From NCBI GenBank assembly GCA_003524435.1, contig DQHP01000179.1:1-25743 (forward strand): a DNA stretch of 25,743 nucleotides, read 5' to 3'. Within the stretch, counting starts at the first letter, position 1; the number at the start of each line of letters is the position of its first letter. The position numbers were made by a program, and so were the translations under genes. Shown here in pieces: positions 14,761-22,942 of the stretch. The notes below the pieces were generated by a model. The model saw nothing but the letters and a program-made list of their open reading frames with translations. It was not told the DNA's origin and searched no databases. The stretch comes from Microbacterium sp. GTDB taxonomy: Bacteria > Actinomycetota > Actinomycetes > Actinomycetales > Microbacteriaceae.

Positions 14761-15741
14761 TTAGAAGTCCCAGTCGTCGTCTTCGGTGGCCTCAGCCTTG
14801 CCGATGACGTAAGACGAACCCGAGCCCGAGAAGAAGTCGTGGTTCTCATCCGAGTTCGGAGACAGAGCGGACAGAATCGCCGGGTTCACATCCGTGACAG
14901 TAGACGGGAACATCGCCTCGTAGCCGAGGTTCATCAACGCCTTGTTGGCGTTGTAGTTCAGGAACTTCTTGACGTCCTCGGTCAAACCGACGCCGTCGTA
15001 GAGATCCTGCGTGTACTGAACTTCGTTCTCGTACAGTTCGTAGAGCAGATTGAAGGTGTAGTCCTTCAACTCATCGCGACGCTCCTGGGTTTCTTTCTCA
15101 AGACCCTTCTGAAACTTGTATCCGATGTAGTACCCGTGCACGGCCTCATCCCGGATGATGAGGCGGATGAGGTCTGCAGTGTTCGTGAGCTTCGCCTTGG
15201 AGGACCAGTAGATCGGCAGGTAGAAGCCCGAGTAGAACAGGAACGACTCCAGCAGCGTCGATGCGATCTTGCGCTTGAGCGGATCATCGCCACGGTAGTA
15301 GTCGACGATGATCTGAGCCTTCTTCTGAAGGTTTACGTTCTCGGTAGACCAGCGGAAAGCCTCGTCGATCTCTTTGGTCGAGCACAGCGTCGAGAAGATC
15401 GACGAATAGCTCTTCGCGTGCACCGATTCCATGAAAGCGATGTTCGTGTACACCGCCTCCTCATGCTGAGTGATGGCGTCGGGGATCAGCGACACAGCCC
15501 CGACCGTACCCTGAATCGTGTCCAGCAGCGTCAAGCCTGTGAAGACGCGCATCGTCATGATCTGCTCTTCTGGCGTCAACGTGTTCCACGACTGGATGTC
15601 GTTCGACAGCGGCACCTTCTCAGGCAACCAGAAGTTGTTCACAAGGCGGTTCCAGACCTCAAGGTCTTTGTCGTCTTCAATGCGGTTCCAGTTGATCGCC
15701 TGCACGTGGTCGACCAGCGTGAGCTTCGGTGAGGGGGTCAT
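14761..15741 (-). CDS. nrdF: Class Ib ribonucleotide reductase beta subunit NrdF
   Basis: 326 residues. It carries the dimetal-tyrosyl radical used by NrdE to make deoxyribonucleotides aerobically. Visible key residues, all offset by +7 from E. coli NrdF, are metal ligands D74 (TLLDTIQG), E105 and H108, and radical tyrosine Y112 (ESVHAKSY). Further ligands lie in the LLESFLFYSGFYL and IIRDEAVHGYY segments. The C-terminal acidic tail ending DDDWDF is the peptide that docks into NrdE. The ATG at 15741 has AAGGAAAG upstream. That start overlaps the stop of the homing-endonuclease gene as ATGA, so translation of nrdF is coupled to the inserted gene. Confidence 0.97.
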   Translation of the reverse strand: MTPSPKLTLVDHVQAINWNRIEDDKDLEVWNRLVNNFWLPEKVPLSNDIQSWNTLTPEEQIMTMRVFTGLTLLDTIQGTVGAVSLIPDAITQHEEAVYTNIAFMESVHAKSYSSIFSTLCSTKEIDEAFRWSTENVNLQKKAQIIVDYYRGDDPLKRKIASTLLESFLFYSGFYLPIYWSSKAKLTNTADLIRLIIRDEAVHGYYIGYKFQKGLEKETQERRDELKDYTFNLLYELYENEVQYTQDLYDGVGLTEDVKKFLNYNANKALMNLGYEAMFPSTVTDVNPAILSALSPNSDENHDFFSGSGSSYVIGKAEATEDDDWDF

Positions 15742-16562
15742 GCGTCTTTCCTTGTCTCGGTGGTTTTCTGCGCGTCGTCGATACAGTGTCGACATGTTTC
15801 TTTGAACACATTCTTATTTGTGTGATGACGAGTATGAGCACTTCGAACGCTCGAAGGCATCGGTCGCCCCTTACGAACAGCAGACATCTTGGCTCGGGTC
15901 TCTGCACTGGCGGTCTTGCCGAAGTTGGGATTTCTTTCACCGAGTCTCATCTCGGCGAGACGAGCTTTCGATTCCTCAGACATCGTGTGTCCGTATGACG
16001 GGTGATCTGATCCGAACTTTCCGAAGTTTGGATTCTCATCACCGGAGTTGCTGCCTTTGCGCTCGCGCGACCACCGGGCCTTCTGCTCGTCGGAATGGCT
16101 TCTCCCCCACATGGGGTTTTTGTCGCCGCGAAGAGAGTCGGTGCGTTTACGACCGCGGGAGCGATCTCCCGCCGCACGCCGCTGCTCCTCCGTCCAGACG
16201 TAGCCTCGTGGACCAAGACCACCTTCAGTGAGGTTGAGCAGAGCGTGACCATCTGAGCGCAATCGAGTGATCCAGGTGCGCTCCGCGGCACCCAGATCAC
16301 TCAGATCTTCACTCATCACAAGCTCGAGCGACTGGAAGTACACCGACTCATGATCGTCATGCGTACCGAGCCAGTCGACAAACGGCGTGCGACGGTTGTG
16401 TTGGACAGCTTTCCAATGCTGAGCACGTCTGCGCGGAATCGTAGCGGTCGTCAATCCGACATAGCGAAAGTCCTCAGAGTCGATTTCACGCACGCCATAG
16501 ATGACGCCCACGAAGGGCCAGGAGGCCCCGCGCTGCATCTTCTTCTCAGCTGCACCCGACAC
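15738..16562 (-). CDS. Free-standing GIY-YIG homing endonuclease in the nrd operon
   Basis: 274 residues from GTG 16562 (ATG 16538 is an alternative). The GIY-YIG nuclease domain spans about 17-116: GVIYGV (19-24), YVG (34-36), R44-R46 and H49, catalytic E94 (AAERTWITRL), then LLNLTEGG. Three NUMOD3-type DNA-binding repeats follow, each beginning NPMWG or NPNFG (149-170, 177-208, 211-233). The tail HHTNKNVFKETCRHC has the H...C-x2-C layout seen at the end of phage homing endonucleases. It starts 17 bases after nrdE and overlaps nrdF by four bases. Such enzymes cut an unoccupied allele and copy themselves in; the target is probably nearby nrd sequence (inference). Confidence 0.9.
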   Translation of the reverse strand: MSGAAEKKMQRGASWPFVGVIYGVREIDSEDFRYVGLTTATIPRRRAQHWKAVQHNRRTPFVDWLGTHDDHESVYFQSLELVMSEDLSDLGAAERTWITRLRSDGHALLNLTEGGLGPRGYVWTEEQRRAAGDRSRGRKRTDSLRGDKNPMWGRSHSDEQKARWSRERKGSNSGDENPNFGKFGSDHPSYGHTMSEESKARLAEMRLGERNPNFGKTASAETRAKMSAVRKGRPMPSSVRSAHTRHHTNKNVFKETCRHCIDDAQKTTETRKDA

Positions 16563-16579
16563 GTGTCATCACCAGATCG

Positions 16580-18754
16580 TCAAAGCATGCAGCTGACGCA
16601 CTCGTCAAGCGACGTCCCCTCAAGTGCCATCTGGCGAAGACGGATGTAGTAGATCGTCTTGATGCCCTTGCGCCATGCGTAGATCTGCGCCTTGTTGATG
16701 TCACGCGTGGTGGCAGTGTCCTTGAAGAACAGCGTCAGCGACAGGCCCTGGTCAACGTGCTGCGTGGCCGCAGCATACGTGTCGATGACCTTCTCGTAGC
16801 CGATCTCATACGCGTCCTGGTAGTACTCCAGGTTGTCGTTCGTCATGAACGGCGCCGGGTAGTAGACGCGGCCGAGCTTGCCTTCCTTGCGGATCTCTAC
16901 CTTCGACGCGATCGGGTGAATCGACGACGTCGAGTTGTTGATGTATGAGATCGATCCGGTCGGCGGAACCGCCTGCAGGTTCTGGTTGTAGATGCCGTGC
17001 TTCTGGATGGAATCCTTCAGCTCGCTCCAGTCAGCCTGAGTCGGGATGCTGTGACCGGCGAAGAGTTCCTTGACCTTCTCAGTCTCGGGAACCCAGGCGC
17101 GCTCGGTGTACTTGTCGAAGAATTCACCCGACGCATACGTTGAGTCTTCGAACCCGTCGAAGGCCACGCCGCGCTCGATTGCGAGCAGGTTCGACGCACG
17201 CAGCGCGTGGAACAACACCGTGTAGAAGTAGATGTTCGTGAAGTCGAGACCCTCGTCTGACCCGTAGTGGACGTGCTCACGAGCCAGGTAACCGTGCAGG
17301 TTCATCTGGCCGAGGCCGATGGCGTGCGAGCGGTCGTTGCCATCTTCGATGGAGCGCACCGACGAGATGTGGCTCTGGTTGCTCACTGCGGTCAGGCCGC
17401 GGATCGCTGTTTCCACCGTCTTGCCCAGGTCATCAGCATCCATCGCCAGCGCGATGTTCATCGAGCCGAGGTTGCACGAAATGTCCTTGCCGATCTGGTC
17501 GTACGACAGGTCTTCGTTATACGTGGTCGGCGTATTCACCTGCAGGATCTCACTGCAGAGGTTCGACATGTTGATGCGGCCCTTGATCGGGTTGGCCTTG
17601 TTCACCGTGTCTTCGAACATGATGTACGGGTAGCCCGACTCGAACTGAATCTCGGCGATGGTCTGGAAGAACTCGCGCGCGTTGATCTTCGTCTTCTTGA
17701 TGCGCGGGTTATCCACCATCTCGCGGTACTTCTCAGACACCGAAATGTCGCCGAACGGAACACCGTAGACCTTCTCGACGTCATACGGCGAGAACAGGTA
17801 CATGTCTTCGCCGTTCTTGGCGAGCTCGAAGGTAATGTCCGGAACGACAACGCCCAACGACAGCGTCTTGATGCGGATCTTCTCGTCAGCGTTCTCACGC
17901 TTGGTGTCGAAGAAGCGCATGATGTCGGGGTGGTGAGCATTCAGGTACACCGCACCCGCGCCCTGACGCGCGCCCAGCTGGTTGGCGTAGCTGAAGCTGT
18001 CTTCGAGCAGCTTCATCACGGGGATGATGCCACTGGACTGGTTCTCGATCTGCTTGATCGGAGCGCCAGATTCGCGGATGTTCGACAGCAGCAGCGCCAC
18101 GCCACCGCCACGCTTGGACAGCTGCAGCGAGGAGTTGATGCCGCGTGAGATCGACTCCATGTTGTCTTCGATACGCAACAGGAAACAGCTGACGAGCTCG
18201 CCGCGCTGCGCCTTGCCCGAGTTGAGGAACGTCGGCGTCGCCGGCTGGAAGCGACCAGAGATGATCTCGTCGACGAGGTCGAGTGCGACCTGCTCGTCAC
18301 CATCAGCCAGGCCCAACGCCGTCATCACGACGCGGTCTTCGAAACGCTCAAGGTAACGCTTGCCGTCAAAGGTCTTCAGCGTGTAGCTCGTGTAGTACTT
18401 GAACGCGCCGAGGAAGGTCTCGAAACGGAACTTCTTGCCGTAGGCGAAGTCGTTCAGCTTCTGAATGAACTCCAGCGAATACTTCGCGATGAGTTCGCCC
18501 TCGTAATACTCCTTCTCGACCAGGTAGTCGAGGCGTTCTTTAAGAGAGTGGAAGAACACCGTGTTCTGGTTCACATGCTGCAGGAAATACTCCTGCGCGG
18601 CGCGCCGATCGGCGTCGAACTGGATCTTGCCGTTCGCGTCGTAGAGGTTCAGCATCGCGTTGAGCGAGTGATAGTCGAGACCCTCAAATGCAGGGTTGAC
18701 TTTGAACGCCGTCTGCTCAGTCACTGACTGCTCTTCAACTGCAGTGTCCACCAT
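16580..18754 (-). CDS. nrdE: Class Ib ribonucleotide reductase alpha subunit NrdE
   Basis: 724 residues, normal length. It reduces ribonucleoside diphosphates with the radical from NrdF and electrons from NrdH. Visible hallmarks are the short N-terminus without an ATP-cone, QPATPTFLNSGKAQRGELVSCFLL with an active-site cysteine, and SNLCSEILQVNTPTTYNEDLSYDQIGKDISCNLGSMNIA. The C-terminal CVSCML holds the cysteine pair reduced by NrdH. It overlaps the end of nrdI by 34 bases. The frame shows no interruption despite the homing endonuclease next to it. Confidence 0.97.
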   Translation of the reverse strand: MVDTAVEEQSVTEQTAFKVNPAFEGLDYHSLNAMLNLYDANGKIQFDADRRAAQEYFLQHVNQNTVFFHSLKERLDYLVEKEYYEGELIAKYSLEFIQKLNDFAYGKKFRFETFLGAFKYYTSYTLKTFDGKRYLERFEDRVVMTALGLADGDEQVALDLVDEIISGRFQPATPTFLNSGKAQRGELVSCFLLRIEDNMESISRGINSSLQLSKRGGGVALLLSNIRESGAPIKQIENQSSGIIPVMKLLEDSFSYANQLGARQGAGAVYLNAHHPDIMRFFDTKRENADEKIRIKTLSLGVVVPDITFELAKNGEDMYLFSPYDVEKVYGVPFGDISVSEKYREMVDNPRIKKTKINAREFFQTIAEIQFESGYPYIMFEDTVNKANPIKGRINMSNLCSEILQVNTPTTYNEDLSYDQIGKDISCNLGSMNIALAMDADDLGKTVETAIRGLTAVSNQSHISSVRSIEDGNDRSHAIGLGQMNLHGYLAREHVHYGSDEGLDFTNIYFYTVLFHALRASNLLAIERGVAFDGFEDSTYASGEFFDKYTERAWVPETEKVKELFAGHSIPTQADWSELKDSIQKHGIYNQNLQAVPPTGSISYINNSTSSIHPIASKVEIRKEGKLGRVYYPAPFMTNDNLEYYQDAYEIGYEKVIDTYAAATQHVDQGLSLTLFFKDTATTRDINKAQIYAWRKGIKTIYYIRLRQMALEGTSLDECVSCML

Positions 18755-19170
18755 CGTTCCAATCCGTCGCTCACGCGATCAACATCGTCTTGCGTGCCGA
18801 ATACTTCAAGCCTGTACAAGTGCGGCACACGACACTTACGGCTGATGATTTCTCCGGCAAGACAGAAGGACTCGCCAAAGTTGGTGTTGCCCGCGGAAAT
18901 CACACCGCGGATATGACGCCGATTGCGCTCATCATTGAGAAATCGGATCACTTGTTTGGGTACAGCGCCCTTCTCTTCGCCCCGGCCCTGACCGCCACCG
19001 TATGTGGGAGTCACCAGGACAAAGGGCTCGTCGATCACGAGGGGCTCTTCGGTGCGGTGAAGCGCAATACGTTGCGCTGGCAGACCGAGCTTCTCAACGA
19101 ACCTGGCCGTGTTACCCGAAATGCTGGAGAAGTAGACCAGGAGCGGCGCGGCTGTGGCGACTGTGTTCAT
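18721..19170 (-). CDS. nrdI: Flavodoxin-like NrdI
   Basis: 149 residues. LLVYFSSISGNTARFVEKLG (10-29) is the FMN phosphate loop. VTPTYGGG and VISAGNTNFGESFCLAGEIISRKCRVPHLYRLEVFGTQDD form the flavin loops characteristic of NrdI. It supplies the oxidant needed to assemble the manganese-tyrosyl radical of NrdF. Start ATG 19170 has GGGGTGA upstream. It lies 35 bases after nrdH and overlaps nrdE. Confidence 0.96.
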   Translation of the reverse strand: MNTVATAAPLLVYFSSISGNTARFVEKLGLPAQRIALHRTEEPLVIDEPFVLVTPTYGGGQGRGEEKGAVPKQVIRFLNDERNRRHIRGVISAGNTNFGESFCLAGEIISRKCRVPHLYRLEVFGTQDDVDRVSDGLERWWTLQLKSSQ

Positions 19171-19205
19171 AGTTCACCCCGGTCTCTGAGCTCCGTCGAA
19201 GGGTC

Positions 19206-19439
19206 TTACGCCAAGCGCGACGCGAGTTCGCTGATTTTGTCAGGACGGAAGCCTGACCAGTGGTCTTCGTCAGTGACGACGACCGGCGCCTGCATGTAGC
19301 CCAACGCCTTGACCTGCTCAAGTGCCGCAGCATCTTCAGAGAGGTCGTGGATCTCGTATTCGATGCCCTTCGCATCCAGCGCGCGATAGGTCGCGTTGCA
19401 CTGTACGCACGAAGGCTTCGTGTAGACGGTAATCGACAT
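19206..19439 (-). CDS. nrdH: Glutaredoxin-like NrdH redoxin
   Basis: 77 residues. The active site C11-V-Q-C14 and the closing WSGFRPDKI motif are diagnostic of NrdH, which takes electrons from thioredoxin reductase and reduces NrdE. It is the first gene of the operon. The ATG at 19439 has GAGGGGA seven bases upstream. Confidence 0.97.
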   Translation of the reverse strand: MSITVYTKPSCVQCNATYRALDAKGIEYEIHDLSEDAAALEQVKALGYMQAPVVVTDEDHWSGFRPDKISELASRLA

Positions 19440-19490
19440 ATTTTGTTCCCCTCAACTCGTTTTTCCAGCAGGCCCCCCGCCGGGACTTCA

Positions 19491-19538
19491 ATACTACATA
19501 TAGGGACAGACATTGAGGGCGACCACTAGGGGTAGTAG
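19491..19538. promoter_or_regulatory. Pair of NrdR-box-like sites upstream of nrdH
   Basis: The cores CTACATATAG (19494-19503) and CTAGGGGTAG (19526-19535) resemble the 16-bp NrdR box (acaCTATATATAGtgt type), about 11 and 9 matches. Their centres are 32 bp apart, three helical turns, the phasing expected for tandem NrdR boxes. The second site is weak. Confidence 0.5.
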
Positions 19539-19552
19539 TTACATCCATGTGA

Positions 19553-19728
19553 TTTTCCACCGCTCTCCACTGATACAACACAGGTTGTCCACCGTTTCAT
19601 CCACAGATCGCGGATGAGTTTTCAGACCGTCGAAGCGCGTGATCTCGCGGGTATCTGAGACCTCTCAGAAATCCATCCACAGGCAGCACGCTACGCGGGG
19701 GTTCAGACATTCGATTTCCTGTGGAGAA
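19553..19728. promoter_or_regulatory. Cluster of DnaA-box-like 9-mers upstream of nrdH
   Basis: The 332 bases between nrdH and the MFS gene hold no gene but several near-matches to TTATCCACA/TTGTCCACA. They are TTTTCCACC (19553), TTGTCCACC (19585), TCATCCACA (19597), CCATCCACA (19673) and, inverted, TTCTCCACA (19720-19728). Three of them differ from a consensus by one base. DnaA control of nrd genes is established in E. coli; here it is inference. Confidence 0.45.
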
Positions 19729-19771
19729 CCCCCTTCGGCGTGTCGCGGCGTGTCGTCGGTAGCGTTATCTC

Positions 19772-20980
19772 GTGGCCGCATATCGGGACCTTCTCCGCAC
19801 CCCTGGCGTGACGCGCATGATCACCGCGCAACTCGCCGCACGCTTCCCATCCGGCATGTCTGCGCTGGCAATTCTGCTGCACGTCGAGCAGCAGACGCAG
19901 TCGTATGGATCCGCTGGGCTCGTCCTCGCCGCCACTTCAGTCGGTCAAGCTCTCGCCGGTCCTGTCACCAGTAGATGGATGGGCGCCTGGGGCATGCGAC
20001 GCGTGCTCACTCTCACTTTGAGTGTCTGCGTTCTCTCCGTACTCGGCCTTGCGCTTCTGCCTTTGAGCCTTCCCGGCTACATGGCGTTCGGCCTTTTCGC
20101 CGGGCTCTCCACCCCTCCTGTGCAATCAGCAGTGCGCACCATCTACCCGAAGCTCGTGAACTCGTCACAGCTCACTCCCCTGTTCTCGCTGGATGCCTCT
20201 CTACAGGAGATCATCTGGATCCTCGCCCCGGTCGTCATCACCCTCGTCTCCACACAGGTCGGCACGGCCGAGGGTCTACTGCTGGTCGCGATCATTCTCG
20301 TGGTGGGTGGCGGCTGGTTCGTCCTCTCCCCCGAACTCGGACGCGTGCGCATCCCCCGCAGCCGGCGTGCGTTCGGCCTGGTGGTGCTGAAGCCGCCCGT
20401 ACTGCTGGCCACCGTCGTGGGCTTCTTGCTCATCGGGGCAGTCTCCGCGGTAGAAGTCGGCGTCGTGGCAACCTTCGGTCACGATGGATTGGAAGCCGGA
20501 TTCATCCTCGCGGTGTTCGCGGTCGGAAGCCTGATCGGCGGCCTTTCAATGGGGCACATTCCGATCGGTCCGTGGGCGATGGCTCGCCGATTGCTGATAG
20601 TGACTGTGGGGCTTTGCCTTGCCATGGTCTCGCTGAACATCTTCTGGCTCGGCGGCACGCTCCTCCTCGCAGGAATTGGCATCGCCCCCGCACTGGCCGT
20701 GCTCTTTGCCATCACGACAGCGAGCGTGAAATTCAGCGAAACTGCGGAAGCGTTCGGATGGGCAGGGACGGGACAGCTCATCGGCGCAGCATCCGGCTCA
20801 GCGGTGGCTGGTTTCCTCGTTGACAGCGCGGGTCCCCAGGGCGCATATTTTGCCGGTGTCTTGTTCGCTATCGTCGGACTCATTGTCGCGGCCGTTTTCG
20901 TCCGGTCATTCCCCGACCTTCGCCACCGCGACCCCAGCCCCTTCCCCGACACCGAACCAGTGCCCGTCACAACGTCATGA
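19772..20980 (+). CDS. MFS transporter
   Basis: 402 residues, 12 predicted helices. The N-half has ARFPSGMSALAILLHVEQQTQSYGSAGLVLAATSVGQALAGPVTSRWMGAWGMRRVL, whose GxxxSRWMGxxGMRR portion is a motif A variant. The ITTASVKFSETAEAFGWAGTGQLIGAASGSAVAGFLVD segment in the C-half resembles putative sugar/arabinose-efflux-type MFS proteins of actinobacteria. Substrate unknown. TAGCGT (19760-19765) precedes the GTG start by six bases, so the mRNA is probably leaderless. It is divergent from nrdH. Confidence 0.88.
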   Translation: MAAYRDLLRTPGVTRMITAQLAARFPSGMSALAILLHVEQQTQSYGSAGLVLAATSVGQALAGPVTSRWMGAWGMRRVLTLTLSVCVLSVLGLALLPLSLPGYMAFGLFAGLSTPPVQSAVRTIYPKLVNSSQLTPLFSLDASLQEIIWILAPVVITLVSTQVGTAEGLLLVAIILVVGGGWFVLSPELGRVRIPRSRRAFGLVVLKPPVLLATVVGFLLIGAVSAVEVGVVATFGHDGLEAGFILAVFAVGSLIGGLSMGHIPIGPWAMARRLLIVTVGLCLAMVSLNIFWLGGTLLLAGIGIAPALAVLFAITTASVKFSETAEAFGWAGTGQLIGAASGSAVAGFLVDSAGPQGAYFAGVLFAIVGLIVAAVFVRSFPDLRHRDPSPFPDTEPVPVTTS

Positions 20981-21012
20981 CACGCAACCCCCGAGCCTCT
21001 TAGGCTGGGGTT

Positions 21013-21768
21013 ATGCCTGCTCCCCTCACTCTCCCGCAGTTGCACTGGGGCGCGATCGATGCCCCACAGCATGCGCTCCTCGTGCACGGACTCGGATCAT
21101 CCGCTGCATTGATGTGGCAAACCGGTGACGCTCTGGCCACCGCGGGTTGGCAGGCGACGGCGATCGATCTTCGCGGCCACGGCGACGCGCCGCGCGCTCT
21201 GGAATACACCGTCGCTGCCTACGCGGCCGACATCGCCGCCACACACCCTCCCCAGGGTGGTTCATGGGATGCCGTGATCGCACACTCCCTCGGCGGAGCC
21301 GCCAGTACAGTGGCCGCGGCATCCGACCCCGCGTGGACCAAGTTCCTTGTGCTTATTGATCCCGCCATCCTCGTAGACGGCAAGAATGCGAAGATTATCC
21401 GTCGCAGTCAGGAACGCGCCTTCGGCGACAACCGCTTCGAGGCTGTGCGTGAGCAGCAACCACACTGGCACCCGCAAGAAATCGAACTCAAAGTTGACGC
21501 CGTACGCCGAGCAAGCGCGTGGGCCGTTGAGCAGACCAGCGAGCAGAACCAGCCGTGGGACGTACGAGCGGATGCTGCGCGGCTCACAGTTCGCACGCAC
21601 ATCATCGGCGGCGATCCTGACGTCTACAGCCTGTTCACTGGAGAGACCGCCGAGGCGGTGCTCACGAACTCGAACATCACGATGTCTGTTGTCCCGGGCG
21701 CTGGCCATTCCCCACACCGTGACAAGCCCAAAGAAACCATCCGCCAACTGCTGGAGGCACTCTCATGA
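21013..21768 (+). CDS. Alpha/beta-hydrolase-fold protein
   Basis: 251 residues. The oxyanion loop HGLGSS (25-30), nucleophile S92 in AHSLGG, a probable acid in IIGGDPDVYS and a histidine in VVPGAGHSPHRDKP complete the triad order. Substrate is not predictable (esterase, lactonase or C-C hydrolase are open). TAGGCT (21001-21006) lies six bases before the ATG, suggesting a leaderless transcript. The stop overlaps the start of the acyl-CoA dehydrogenase as ATGA, so the two probably act in one pathway. Confidence 0.9.
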   Translation: MPAPLTLPQLHWGAIDAPQHALLVHGLGSSAALMWQTGDALATAGWQATAIDLRGHGDAPRALEYTVAAYAADIAATHPPQGGSWDAVIAHSLGGAASTVAAASDPAWTKFLVLIDPAILVDGKNAKIIRRSQERAFGDNRFEAVREQQPHWHPQEIELKVDAVRRASAWAVEQTSEQNQPWDVRADAARLTVRTHIIGGDPDVYSLFTGETAEAVLTNSNITMSVVPGAGHSPHRDKPKETIRQLLEALS

Positions 21769-22922
21769 GTTTTGACCCCACCGCCTACCTGCCGGATGCG
21801 CTGTTGGAGCGCATCCGCGAACGCGCACCGATCCATGATCGAGAGAACACGTTCCCCCAGCAAGACCTCGAAGAACTGCGAGAGGCCGGCTACCTCAAGA
21901 TTCTTGTCCCGTCCGAGCGGGGTGGCGCCGGACTTGGTCTGGAACAGGCAGCAATATTGCAGCAACGGCTGGCCACAGCATCCCCCGCAACGGCGCTGTC
22001 GATCAACATGCACCTGGTCTGGACCGGGGTCGCAAAGGTCTTCAGCGACCGCGGAGTGCCAGGACTGGAATTCGTTCAGGATGGGGCCGCCAACGGTGAC
22101 GTTTTCGCCTTCGGCATCAGCGAGGGCGGCAACGATCTCGTTCTCTTCGACAGCGATACACAAGCAGTGCCCGACGGCAACGGCGGCTATGCCTTCACCG
22201 GAACCAAGATTTTCACCTCACTCGCACCGGTGTGGACGACGCTGGGGCTTCACGGCCTCGACACGACAAGCGAGGACGCCCCCAAACTCGTATTCGCTTT
22301 CATCGACCGCACCGATGCTGTCACGACCAAAGATGACTGGGACACGCTCGGCATGCGCGCCACCCAGAGCCGGACGACGAAGCTCGATAGTGCGATAGCC
22401 GCACCCGAACACGTTGTGCGCCGCATCGACCCCGGCCCGAACCCTGATCCGATCATCTTCGGCATCTTCAGCACGTTCGAGTTGCTCCTCGCCTCGGTCT
22501 ACACCGGCATCGCCCGCCGTGCGCTGGATCTTGCCACGCTGACGGTGCAGAAGCGCACGTCGAAGAAGACCGGCCAGCCGTATAGCCAAGACCCTGACAT
22601 CCGCTGGCGCATCGCCGAAATGTCGCTGAGCTACGACGCCCTGCCCCCACAGATCGCCGCGCTCGCGCGTGACGTCGATGAGCAGAACGATCACGGTGCG
22701 CGCTGGTTCACGCTGCTCTCTGGCACGAAGCACCGTGCCGTCATGATGGCAAAACGCGTCGTCGATGAGGCCATCCTTGCCGCGGGCGGTAGTTCTTACT
22801 TCTCATCCAACGAGCTTTCGCGGCTGTACCGTGACGTGCTCGCAGGGGTCTTTCACCCGTCGGATGCGGAGTCAGCACACTCCACTGCGGCGAGCGCACT
22901 ACTGGGCCCGTTGGAAAGCTAA
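21765..22922 (+). CDS. Acyl-CoA dehydrogenase-family flavoprotein
   Basis: 385 residues. The N-terminal helical domain (QDLEELREAGYLKILVPSERGGAGLGLEQAAILQQRLATASPATALSINMHL) is followed by the beta-domain with FAFGISEGGNDLV and GGYAFTGTKIFTSLAPVWTTLGLHG, and a WDTLGMRATQSRTTKLD flavin-binding loop. The C-terminal four-helix domain ends with VVDEAILAAGGSSYFSSNELSRLYRDVLAGVFHPSDAE. This fits the acyl-CoA dehydrogenase fold. The GGSSYFSSN...YRD region resembles the DszC/monooxygenase-like branch as much as classical beta-oxidation enzymes, so the reaction is uncertain. It is translationally coupled to the upstream hydrolase. Confidence 0.88.
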   Translation: MSFDPTAYLPDALLERIRERAPIHDRENTFPQQDLEELREAGYLKILVPSERGGAGLGLEQAAILQQRLATASPATALSINMHLVWTGVAKVFSDRGVPGLEFVQDGAANGDVFAFGISEGGNDLVLFDSDTQAVPDGNGGYAFTGTKIFTSLAPVWTTLGLHGLDTTSEDAPKLVFAFIDRTDAVTTKDDWDTLGMRATQSRTTKLDSAIAAPEHVVRRIDPGPNPDPIIFGIFSTFELLLASVYTGIARRALDLATLTVQKRTSKKTGQPYSQDPDIRWRIAEMSLSYDALPPQIAALARDVDEQNDHGARWFTLLSGTKHRAVMMAKRVVDEAILAAGGSSYFSSNELSRLYRDVLAGVFHPSDAESAHSTAASALLGPLES

Positions 22923-22942
22923 GCCAAGAACCCACGCGGGAG

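Noticed and set aside
14839..15732. 297-residue plus-strand frame opposite nrdF
   Set aside because: Antisense shadow of a well-conserved gene in high-GC DNA; Arg/Val-rich with no domain. The same holds for the 293-residue frame at 17267-18148 opposite nrdE.
19440..19771. A chromosomal replication origin
   Set aside because: DnaA-like 9-mers are present, but there is no dnaA, dnaN or rpmH nearby, no strong AT-rich unwinding element, and the boxes are imperfect; regulation of nrd is the simpler reading.
21892..21907. CCTCAAG-ATT-CTTG resembling a SoxR half-site pair
   Set aside because: Spacer is three rather than four bases, the right arm is incomplete, and it lies inside the acyl-CoA dehydrogenase coding sequence.
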